Source: Ophiocordyceps camponoti-saundersi (nom. inval.) (lineage: Eukaryota; Ascomycota; Sordariomycetes; Hypocreales; Ophiocordycipitaceae). Taken from it: a DNA stretch of 64,000 bases. Shown piece after piece: positions 23,216 to 34,022 of the stretch. The notes under the pieces are model-generated. The model was not told the DNA's origin. It saw nothing but the letters and a program-made list of their open reading frames with translations, and ran no database searches. How positions within the stretch are numbered: position 1 is the stretch's first letter; each line of letters starts with the position of its first letter. The stretch spans positions 1 through 64,000 of the forward strand of contig PDHQ01000176.1 in NCBI GenBank assembly GCA_003339415.1, in the 5' to 3' direction. The position numbers and the translations under genes are program-made.

Positions 23216-25929
23216 CTACAAGTGCGGTACGCCGAAACTCTGCAGGACGAGGTTCAGAATGCTGAGGAAGCCTTCGCCGAGAACAAAACCCTTAAATATT
23301 ACTGACATCAGCATTACTGCTCTTGAACGCTGTGCAAGTATCTGTGCGACCCTTACAGAGGCCACAATGATTAGGGAGGTTTCAGATCGTTGCTTGATTT
23401 TGGTCCAGTACCAGCCCAGTAACCCCCCTATGGCTCTTCCTAATGTGAACGATGGGACGTTATACATGCCTGGTGTTGCCATTAGCGGAACTCGAAAATG
23501 ACAGATTCGCAAGATCTGTGACATACCAATAGCAACAGCGATGCCTCCCGGAACATATGATCGCCAAAATTCCCCCACCGAAGCGATCCTGGTTATAGTG
23601 GTGAAAGTGAACAGGACTCCGGCGCCTGTAGCCCACCTGTCCGCCATGGGTGGCAGGCCTTGCCCTGTCACAAGTCTGGCAGTGAAGATCCAAACGTATG
23701 CAGTCGGAACCTGGAAGAGCTCACCAGGGATTGTGTAAACCCTAGTTTAAGTTACTAGTAGATCACTGGGGAGAACGAAAGCCTGCAACGATATCGGATG
23801 GTACGATGGTGGAAAGACGACCTACCTTGTGTAAAGGCGGTACAAGACAGAACTGAGCACGGCACCCACAGTAGCGCCGATCATCTGACCCCAGAACTGT
23901 GCCTGTGGTGAGGCCCCGAGAAGGTGACCCGTTTTGAGATCCTGCATCAGATCACCAGCCTGCAACGCGCCCTGTGCCTCATGTGAATATAGTAGCTCAT
24001 ACGTCGCTTCATTTTCAAGATTCAGACATACAGCTTCGGACTGCAAATTAATAGGGTTTCAGTCAGTGGCACCATCTGCGTAGACATGGTCGGTAGGGGA
24101 AGGCTCTATTCAATCCACGGTATTTGTCTGAATCGGAGAATCATGCAGCGGAAAGTACGTACGATAGCGCCAGCGACGAGGTTGATGAGAACGCTTGATT
24201 TGCTGGATTGGGGAATGATGAGGGCAAAGAACAGCTGAGCTAATTTGCTGATTCCCGAAACAGGATTAAGATCCGTCTCACCAAGAGCCCTGACGCCCAT
24301 GATGCTGAGGACCAATGCCATAAAGACGGCAACAACAGTCGCGTTAACTGGGACGAGGTTACCAAACACAACATGCACCGTTCCGATGCATAGCAGGATG
24401 GAAAGAACGAGCCCGCAAGCCACTAAGTTGACACCGATGCGCTGATTAGCTGGAGCATCAGCTGGCTGATTATTTTGTCCCGTGGAATTTCTGACAAAGG
24501 AGGCTGCGCTCTGGTACTCATCGTGTCCGGAGAGACTCCTAGTAAGGGGCTCCGAGTCTTGACTTGGTTCCTGCTCGTCGCTCGGTAGAGAACTATATGT
24601 GGCGCGACGCCCCACAGATCCTCGCGAGCCATGGTTTCGTAGTATCTCACGCGCTGACAAGCCTGCAAACTGGACCATGATAGTGCGCAGAGTTACATAG
24701 CAGAGACTGACGACGGCGTCGGCGAGCATGATGGCGAGCGAAATCCACACGATCCATCCTTTGCTTCCGTGCTGCCAGTCATCGACGGGGCCAGGAGCCC
24801 AACCTTTGTACTGCGCCAAGGGACTGAGAATTCCCCAGCCGGCAATTGCACCTACTGTCATGTGCGTGGTCGTCTCGACACCCATGATGATACCTTGTCC
24901 AACATACGCCAGACTAGGATTTAACGTCCAGAGCCACTTATCAGCCGCGACGGTGCCGAGGATAGGCACATTTCTCAAACCTGGGAGAAAGTAAGTGCAA
25001 GTCGTGAGAGCGCCGGAAGCGCAGAATGACATCACGAGAAGGCGCATGTTATAGGCCCAAGTGGACGAATCTGGCGGCGATTGCACATTGGTTTCCGGCT
25101 CCAGCATTGCCTGCTCTCGCTCGTGCTCCGGTTCCCCGTCTTCGACATTATCAGGTGACGCCTCCGCGGACAGTTGTTGGAAGTCATTTCGAGGCACTAG
25201 GCTGGCAAATCCTCCCCGAGCAGCGGCATCGAGGGCCTCCTTATCGGCTACTGGCCGCCACTGGCCATGTAGGACAGATATGAGCACCGCCGTGCTAAAG
25301 CCACTAGGGAACCTCAGGCGCTCCCGAACAATCACCTGATGACGCCTGATCTCAAGCGACAACAATGCCATAAATCAGTAACAGAACAGGGAAAAAAATT
25401 CCATATACTTCAAATACACCGGTGAGCACAGAAGAGGAAGTTCTCACAGAGGTACAGCGAATACGACACCGAAGTAGCAGAGGCCAAGGGACCAGATAAT
25501 GAGTTGATCAAGACGCAAAGATAAAAGGCCTCCTTCCTGCGGTGTTAATAGAAAGTTCATCGCCGGAACCTGTGACCACATGGTGAGTTTATTTGTAACG
25601 GACCGGCAGTCACGAGAAAGCGGGTCTTGACTAACGACTCCGACGAACCCACAGCCGAGAGGCATGATACCCATTCCGCAGGCGACACTTTGTAGCAATA
25701 CATTTTCCACTGGGGTGAAGGGAAATCGCAAGTGGCGGCGTAGCAGCTGAAAGATCCCAAAGCCCATGAGACTGGCTGGCATAGACATGATAGATACCCA
25801 TCCAGTCTGAAGGCCGAAGTAGATGTTGGCGGCGCAAATCACAGCACCTACAGCGAGTCCAGTGCACACGCTGCGAATCGTAAAATGGCGACTCGATTTC
25901 ATCGAGGCTGTGTTCGTCGTGGTGTCCAT
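23216..25929 (-). CDS. OPT-family oligopeptide transporter (YGL114W-like), eight exons
   Basis: Predicted integral-membrane transporter of the OPT superfamily (proton-coupled uptake of small peptides or related compounds; exact substrate unknown). Exons, in transcript order: 25,636-25,929; 25,448-25,569; 24,163-25,345; 24,032-24,040; 23,826-23,971; 23,527-23,741; 23,357-23,469; 23,216-23,290. They sum to 2,157 nt, 718 aa, close to yeast YGL114W. All introns (57-122 bp) are GT-AG and keep frame. Family motifs: IYFGLQTGWVS near the N-terminus, VPLRHQVIVRE at the exon 2/3 junction, LNPVSGISK (about 498-506), GDLMQDLKTGHLLGASP (about 542-558), DRWATGAG, VPGGIAVAIGMYNVPSFTL, and a GEGF...GVPHL C-terminus. 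Hydrophobic segments are spread throughout; long hydrophilic loops lie at about 167-235 (acidic) and 368-440. ATG at 25,929 is the first in frame and leaves a short N-terminus before the first membrane segment. Confidence 0.92.
24032..24040 (-). other. 9-nt microexon of the OPT gene (Ser-Glu-Ala)
   Basis: Nine bases between a 122-bp intron (24,041-24,162, acceptor TTTGCAG) and a 60-bp intron (23,972-24,031, GTATGT...CACAG). Including it gives LVAGAI-SEA-GALQAGDLMQDL, matching the conserved 'GAI(S/A)EAGA' stretch of fungal OPT proteins. Skipping it keeps frame but drops three conserved residues. Confidence 0.8.
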
Positions 25930-26089
25930 TTCGGACAGGCTCGTCGACTAAGCGGCCGGAGAGTATCGGCCTAACAGCTAGATGGGCCCTCGAATCTGGT
26001 ATTAATCAGGAGTATTCATATTTGCCACGGTACCTATTCCTCTTAGACACGATATTCTAAAATTAGCGGTACGTACCTAATAACAAAGA
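25930..26089 (-). promoter_or_regulatory. 5' region of the OPT transporter gene
   Basis: About 160 bp of mixed-composition, non-RIP sequence upstream of the OPT start codon. Beyond it the sequence grades into a retroelement-like end fragment and then fully RIP-affected DNA. No specific site is assigned. Confidence 0.4.
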
Positions 26090-26440
26090 TTTTTTTTGCC
26101 CGGTACAAACTTATAGGAACACTGAGGCTACTTGTAATCTATAAGTATTTATCTTTTTTACTAATAATTATAATAATTAAGACGAACGAGACCCGTTAAT
26201 TCTAAACGCCGTAATATTATAAGAATTTAACACTTTCCCCCCTTTAGAGTATATCTTTGCTAAGGAAATAGCCTTAAATATAATATTATAACTTGTAAGG
26301 CAGTCTGCTTCTAAGTCTGCTAAGGGTACTTATAGTACTTTATAATAATACTCAGGGGCTAAGCTAATTTAAGTACCTATAAGTCCTAGGCTTACTATTT
26401 CCTACCTAGTAAGTATATTAAATTAAGGACTAATTTATAA
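26090..26440 (-). mobile_element. Fragment related to the DFE 3' end, lightly RIP-affected
   Basis: Reverse orientation. It shares with the E ends at 28,700-28,860 and 20,320-20,480 the block around ATAATATTATAAGAATTTAA. At 26,216-26,245 the - strand reads a polypurine run AAAGGGGGGAAAG followed by TGTTAAATTC, the layout of a polypurine tract before a 3' LTR. The LTR would run toward the OPT gene, so the OPT promoter may lie next to or within LTR sequence. LTR end not identified. Confidence 0.5.
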
Positions 26441-27190
26441 TTAAAGATAAAAGTTAAGAAATATATTACTGCCTCTATATACCTTTTAAGTAGCGCCCTT
26501 ATTAGAAAAAATATTCCTCTTAAGATAAAAGTATTTTTATTTTATTTATTATTATACTAGGGACTTAATACTAGGTATATAAATAAGAGGGAGGCAGAAG
26601 GGAAAGAGATATAGCCCCTATTATATATATATATATAGGAAAGTGCCTTCTTTATACCTAAAAAGTAAGTATTAGTCTTATAAATAAGGGCTAAAAACCT
26701 TAAAAGGAAAATAGATATTATAAAATAGTTATAAATATATATCTAAGTGGTAAGATTAAGGCGTTATTATTTATATTTATTACTTAAAAAGATACTAAAC
26801 TTAATTATTTTTAAAATAAGACTTAAAATATTATATTATTTCTATATTTTTTTATTTATATTATTATAATAATTATAAGCTTAGTTTATTTTATTTTATT
26901 TAATTAATTATATATATTTTTATTAGAAAGATATTTTTTTTTATTTTTAAAAATATTTTTTTTTAAAAAATTTTATAAGTTTAAAAAAAACCTCTTTTTA
27001 TTTTTTAAAAACTTAAAAATTAAACTTAATAATATAATTATTTTAAAAAAGTTAGTAAATTATATAATATATAAAATTATATTAATTTATATAAACTATT
27101 TTATTAACTTATTAAATTAAATAAACTAAAATATATTCTTTTAAATAATTTAATATAATAAGCTAAAAACCTTAAAATAAAATCTTATCT
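26441..27190. other. RIP tract, nothing recognisable
   Basis: About 750 bp of AT-rich sequence with a few GC patches (for example near 26,590). No repeat partner in the window, no reading frame, no RNA gene seen. Confidence 0.5.
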
Positions 27191-27194
27191 TATT

Positions 27195-27410
27195 TATCAA
27201 TATTAAAATATATATATCGCTAGCTACTTAGAAATATAATACGCGTTAAATATATATAGTATACGTTATAAAAATTACTATCTTTATATAAATAAAGTAA
27301 GAAGTTATAAATATATATTAAAAAAAGTTTAACTTAAAATAATATTAATTTAAAGCTAATATAATATTAATATAATAAATATAATTAATATAATTAATAT
27401 AATAAAAAGC
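27195..27410. repeat. Repeat G, copy 1
   Basis: About 215 bp resembling 62,640-62,850: shared AATATAATACGCGTTAAATA, ACTATCTNTATATAAATAAAGTA and a terminal AATATAATAAAAA. This copy is far more AT-rich than G2, so the two show different RIP loads. Class unknown. Confidence 0.55.
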
Positions 27411-27414
27411 GGGT

Positions 27415-28688
27415 AAAAGCCTAAAAGTTTATTAAACTTTAAGCGGCTACTATCTTATCTCCCTCCTTAATACTATAAATAAGATCCTTAAAATTATAAT
27501 TACGAAGAAGATATCTTATATAGCGGAGTTTATAAGGGTTTTATTATAAGGTTAGAAAAGGAACCGGCCTAATAAGTCTACTAATAGCGCTTTACTTTTT
27601 TTAATAAAGTTTATTTATACCGCTTAAAGCTTTTAAAGCTCCGCTTCCCTCCTAATATTTAATATAATAAGCGCTTTTAACTATATCTTATACTCTAAGG
27701 TAATAGAAATCCTTAACTTTTTTAGCTTTCTTAGATAAATTATAGCTTTTTTTTACTTTTACTTTTCTAACTATACCTCTCGCTTAAAAGTTAATAGTAA
27801 ATTATTAAACTTTTTTTTTATTTTTACTAAAGTCTTTTAAAGCTCCCCGCTCTTTTTAATATTATTTATCTTATATATCTTATCTTTTTATAAGCGCTTA
27901 AAATAAGTAATTAGTATACTTACTATTAAATTTATAAATAATATTAATATTTTTAATATTAAGTATACTTTTATTTAAGTTTACTATTAGCTTAAATAAG
28001 CTTAGAGTATTTATTATAATTAAATAATAAAATATAAAATAACTTTTTAATTATTTAAAAGTAAGCTTTTTTATTTTATAAAAGCTTACTTTACTAGTAT
28101 AATTTTATTAATCTTTAATAAAAATATTATCTAATTAATATAAAAAATATATATATTTTAAGTTTAAATTTACTATAAACTTTAATAAAAGCCTTACCTC
28201 CGCCGCTTTATAAAAAAGCTTACTTATTAATAGTTAGCTTTAACTAAGCTTATATTATTTACTTAAGGCCTTTTACTCCTTTAAGTAAAGGAAACTTAAA
28301 TTAAAGTTATTAAGTTTATAATTACTTTTAGCGCTATAATTTACTCCGCTCTAACTTTACTAAGTAAGGAACTTAAGGGCCTTATCTTTTATTAGCTAGC
28401 TATAACTTAGTTTAAATATTTTTATATTATTTTTAAAGTATACTAAGCTACCTTTTCCTATTATACTAAGTTTAAAATTTTTATTCCCTTTATTAATATT
28501 TACTTATCTTATAATACTACTTATAGCTATTAACTTTTTTATATTTAAAAACTTATAGCTTATATTTACTTTATTTTTAAAAAAATTACTATATATTTTT
28601 ACTAATAATATAAAAGTTAGCCTTACTTTATTTATATTTTTTTTAAATCCCTTTAATCCTCTTTTACTACTTAAGTATATAAAAAAAC
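27415..28688 (-). mobile_element. DFE fragment across the D/F junction
   Basis: Reverse copy of the D end and the first part of F (compare 33,640-33,721 joined to 41,011-42,190). It is uninterrupted across the join, so it supplies the empty site for the 7.29-kb LTR element and for C3. Truncated at both ends. Confidence 0.7.
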
Positions 28689-28689
28689 T

Positions 28690-30779
28690 TTTATAACTTT
28701 AAATAATTAGGGTCCCCGTTTATACTTAACGCTATAATATTATAAGAATTTAATATTTTCTACCTTTTAAAGTCTAACTCCGCTAAAAGAATAACCTTAA
28801 ATATAAGGTTATAAGGTAATCCGCCTTTTAATCTATTATTAATACTAATAATACTTAATAGCGAAACTTAAAAGCTTAATTAATCTTAATAATATTTATA
28901 TATAAGTAAAAGTTAATTTAATATTATTATTAACTCTAATAACTTATTTATTAATATTTTTTAAATTTTAATAAATTTTATTTTAAAATTTATATATAAA
29001 AAACTTACTAAGGTAATCTTTATATAAGATTTTCGCTTTATATAAGGTATTTTTAATATAATATTTACTAAGCTTTAATAACGCTAATAAGCCTCTAAGA
29101 ACTTATTTAGCTTTCTTATTATTATCTCCCGCGCTATTTAGAAATTAATTAAAGCTATTTTTTATAAGGTATTAAGTAAAAAGTTAAACTTTACTTTTAA
29201 AGCTTTAATTTAAGCTAATATAATTATAAACTTTACCTTAAATTTCGCCCTCTTTATAATACCTTTTATATAGCTAATTTTAATAAGAATAAAAAGAAAG
29301 GTATTTATATTAATAAAAAATATTTTAATAATTAATAAAGTTTTAGCGTTTATTTTTTAAAAAGTTATTTAGAAAGTTAATAAAGCTATAAGCTATTTTA
29401 TAATAATTATTATATATTAATTTCTTAGTAATAATCTTATTATTATTTTTAATTTAAAATATAAAGATTTTATTTTTAAAAATAAATAAATAGCTTAAGC
29501 TTTTAAAGTAAAAGCTAAATATATATACTAAACTTATATTATTATTATTAAGAGTATTTAAATCTTAGTAGCTAACTATAATTATAACGCGTTATTTAAT
29601 ATTATTAAGAAAATAAATAAAATTAATATAGTTTAAGCGAAAATATTTTAACTTTAGTATATTATTAATAGAGAAGCTTTATAAACTTATCTTATTATAA
29701 GCCTTAATAGCGTAAAAAATATAAATAAGCTTTACTTAAATAAAGTAATTATAAACGCGGAAATAATTTATTATAAACTTTATAAAAATTTTATATATTT
29801 TAAGTAATATTATAAATATTTCTAATTTAAATATATTATTAAATATTACTAAAAGCCTCCTTAATATAAATATTATATAGCTATTTTATATAATAATAAA
29901 AAAGAAAATTACCTTATATAAAAAAGAAAAAAACTTTATTATTATATTTTATATAAAGGTATATATTTTATATAATTAAAAGATTACCTAAAGTTTTAAA
30001 AATAGTAAAGCTATATTAAGTTTAGTTTTCCTAATAAACTTTATTTTTTCTAATTATTATAAGCTACTTAACCTCTAGCCCTTACTTAGCGGTAATTTTA
30101 TAAAAATAGCGAAAGCTTTATTATAGTTTCTTTAAGGAAGTAAGTATATTATAAATCTCTTAAAAATATATTTTAGCGATTTTCTTATAATACGCTACTT
30201 ACCTAAGTCTCCTTAAGAGGCTCTTAACTTAATAATATTTATAAAAGCTATAAGTTATATAGTAAACTTTATAACTTATAACTAGCTTTATAATTTTAAG
30301 CGGAGTTTATATTAATAAACTTTATATAATTAAAATAATTATAAATAACTATTTTTAATACTTAGTTTTTATAAAAATTATAATTTTATTATAAAATATT
30401 TAAAAGATTAACCGCCTTATTTAGCTTATTTTATTTAGTAAAAAAAGTTATAATATTACTATTATATAAAAATTTTAGCTTAATATATATAATTATTTTT
30501 TATTTTTTAAACTTACTTTTCACTACCTTATTTAAAATAAAAATAAAGCTCTCTTTTATATATATAAATAATATAAAATTAATAACTAAGATTTTATTAT
30601 AAAGCTTAATTTTATTAAAAAATTTTTTTATAATAAGCTTTATATATTTATTATTTATTTCCCGCTATTTAGAATATATATTAAACTTTTTTTACGCTTA
30701 TTACCTCCTCTTCCCTTTTTATACTCCGCTTTTACCTTTACTTTATTAATTATTTTTAGCGATTTTAATACTTATTACC
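28690..30779 (-). mobile_element. DFE copy 2, segment E
   Basis: Reverse complement of 18,300-20,480, ending at the same terminus (AAAGTT near 28,690). On the right it is interrupted by A2 after a TTACC target duplication. Confidence 0.7.
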
Positions 30780-32555
30780 TATAAAGGTCTTACTAAAGTA
30801 ACTATAAAAATAAGCTAAAGTAAAGTTATAATTAAAGCTATCGAAAAAAGGAAGGAGAAGGGAGAGAAGCCCCCTTCCTAAGCTAACTATATACCCCGCG
30901 TAATAACTAAGCGCTATCGGGAAGACTTAAATATATCCGCTATAATCCCCCCTATCTAGCTATAATTAGTTATAGACTAATCTCTTATATAGCCCCCTCC
31001 TTAAGCTAGCTAAGGAAATAGGAGCGTAGGATAGAAGAGTTACGTATTATTACGCTAGTAAGACGTTTTATATAAACCTTAGCTAATAGCTTAATAGCCT
31101 CCGTAAAGATAAGGATAAAAAGGCGGAAAAGCTCCCTTATAGCTTAGGGAATTAAACCTTAATCTTTATAAGGAAAATTCTAATAAGCTTAAAATCGTAG
31201 CACCGCTTAAAATAAGAATTAATAAACTTATATACTAATAGTAAAAACTTACTTATATAGCTAATATATAAAACTAAGTAATATTATACCGGTTATAGGA
31301 AATTTAGAGAATATTTTAATTATAATAAATAATAAAGCTAGCTATATATTTATTACTATATACCGCTAGCGCTAGTTTATAAGCTAGGGCGTAATATAAC
31401 TATAATATATACTTATTAATAAATTTACGCGCCTAAGCCGCGCGTAAACTATCCTTATATAAGGTAATATAATAAGGCCGGAAATTACCTAAGCTATAAT
31501 ATCTAATATATACTTATCTTTCCTTACTTATTATCCCCCTAATTAAAATACTTTAGATTTACCTCTAACTACCCCGCTCCGCTTATAAAAAGCTTTAACC
31601 TTAATATCCTTATTTACTTATAAAGCTTTAGATAATTACGCTTAAAATAACTAATCTAATTATACTAATAATAACGCTAGCGCTTAGTAATATTAAAATA
31701 AGATTATATAAATATAATATTTATCGAGTTAGTAAAAAAAGGGGGCGGTAAATTAATTAGCGCGTTAGGAATATTTCCGGAATTAAATACTTTATTAAAA
31801 TTTTAAAGAAAGCTAGCGAAAGCTACGTATATCGTAAGCTAGTTCTTATAATCTAAGCGCTCTTATAGCTCCTTATATAGCCTAGATAAAAGTAAAATAA
31901 TCTTAGTATAGTTAAATTAATATAATAGTCTAGCCTTAAAAAGGGTATATTCTTACCTTATAATATATTCTCTAAGGGGCTTTAATAGCTTTTAATATAT
32001 CCTAATTAAAAAAAAACTTACTTAGCGCTTTTTATAATTTTCCCTAAGAAGCTTAAAAATATACGCTAAAAAAGCTTTAAGCTAGAAAAAAAAATCTATA
32101 GCTATAATAATATATAGAAAAAATATTTACTAAAAGGTACTAAGATAAGAAAAGATATAGTAAAACTAGGATTTAAGCTCCCTAATTACGGCTTTATTAA
32201 TTATAAATTTAGTATATATAGTAGCTAGCTAAAAATCTAAGCCGGAATAAGCTAAAAGCGGCTTTAATATAAGTAAAATTTAATAATATTTTATACTAAG
32301 ATTTTACTTTTATATTCGGTTAGCGGTAAGAGGAGCTTTAATTAATATAAAGGTCTTACTAATACGATTATAGAAATAAGCTAAAGTAAAGTTATAATTA
32401 AAGCTATCGAAAAGAGAAAGGAGAAGGGAGAGAAGCCCCTTTCCTAAGCTAGCTATATACCCCGCGCGATAACTAAGCGCTATTAGGAAGACTTAAATAT
32501 ATCCGCTATAATCCCCCTTATCTAGCTATAATTAGTTATAGACTAATTTTTTATA
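30780..32555 (-). mobile_element. Element A2, complete mini LTR element, TSD TTACC
   Basis: 1,776 bp, reverse orientation, with 210-bp LTRs at 30,780-30,989 and 32,346-32,555 and perfect 5-bp duplications TTACC (30,775-30,779; 32,556-32,560). It sits at the E/F boundary of DFE copy 2, which is uninterrupted in copy 1 (near 18,300). The cleanest member of the A family; no pol remnant was read in the 1.36-kb interior. Confidence 0.88.
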
Positions 32556-32560
32556 TTACC

Positions 32561-33721
32561 CCTTTTAGGACTTATATAAATATACCTCCCTTTACTTTAT
32601 AAAGCTTCTCTTTACTTTTTATTAACTTTACTTTAAACTTTTTACTTTTTTTTATAAGATTACTTAAAAGGTATATAAGCGAAGGGCTAATATTATTAAC
32701 TTTATTTAAAATATACTTAATTATTTCCTTATATACCTTAACTTAGATTTTTATTTTTTTTAGCTTTAATTATATTTTCTAATTTATATTATTTATTATT
32801 TTTTCTTTTTTAAACTTTATTTTAATTTTATATTAGAAATATTTTAATTTTAATATTTTATAAATAAAAATAAAAAACCGCTTTTTACTTTTCGCTATTT
32901 AAGTAAATTTAATAATAAATATTAAAAAATTAATAATATAGCTATATAATTAATTAAACGCTATAGCTAACTTAGTAATTTTAAAATTACCTTAATAATA
33001 TAATTTTTATTTATATTTATAATAAATTTTAAAAATTATTTTTATAATTTATAATATAAAATATATAAAATATATTAAATAATATTAGTAAATATAGCTA
33101 AACTTTAATTATTAATAAATATATTAAAATATTATAATATAATAAAAATTATTTATTAAGAAAGCGAAAAAGGATAGTTAAAGGCGATTTCTCGCTTTTA
33201 TAAATAGCGATTTTAATATTATATAGTTTATAGCTTAGTAAGTAAAATTTCGTAGCTAAGCTTCTCCGAAGCTTATATATATTTCTCCTTTTTAATAAGA
33301 TATAAACTCCGCTTTTTAATTATCTTTCTTAAAAAAATTAAAGCTTCTAGCTTATAAGTTTTTTCCTTATCTTTTAGAAAATACCTTATATTTTCCTATC
33401 TCTAACCCCTTCCCCTTAATAAATATTCCCTTCTAAGTTATTAAAAATAAAATTTAATTTATTATTTTTAATATTATATTATAAAAATCTGCTAAGCTTA
33501 ATAATATCTTTATTAGCTTTTTAAAATATTATAAATAATTTTTTATAATAGTTTTAACTAAGCTTTTTTAAAAATATATTATTTATAGATATTTCCTTAC
33601 TTAATATTAAATTTTTAATATTATAGTTTTTTAGAAAGCGGGAAAAAGCTTAAAGGTTTATTAAACTTTAAGTAACTATTATTTTATCTCCTTTTTTAAT
33701 ATTATAAATAAGATTTTTAAA
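32561..33721 (-). mobile_element. DFE copy 2, segment F
   Basis: Reverse complement of 17,272-18,300, joined to segment D at 41,011 in the ancestral state; the two are now 7.3 kb apart because of the LTR element insertion. Confidence 0.7.
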
Positions 33722-34022
33722 TACTAAGTAATCTTTACACGTACGTATAGGTAAGAGAAAGCAAAGGTAACCTATATTAAGTATAATTAGAGATAGATAC
33801 CTTTCCTTTATCGTACGAGGAAGAGCGGCTATATAGCTAGATAACGCTTTACTTCTATACTCTCCTTTTTCTTATCTAAGCTACCTCCTACCTCTTAAGT
33901 TATATAAGGTATAACTTAGGTAGTAATATATATTTCGTTAGAGGCTTCCTTATATCTATATTATCCTTTATATATATATCGTATAGTAGATATAAAAAAG
34001 TATAAAGAGATAATATCTAATA
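33722..34022. repeat. Left LTR of the 7.29-kb element
   Basis: 301 bp, matches 40,710-41,010 throughout with transition differences only in the parts compared, such as CACGTACG versus TATATATA near the start. It retains some CpA (CACGTACG; AAAGCAAAG). Confidence 0.85.

Noticed and set aside
23184..25339. Several + strand open frames of 65-105 codons in the 23-25 kb region
   Set aside because: They are antisense shadows of the OPT exons, which carry clear family motifs and consistent splice sites on the - strand.
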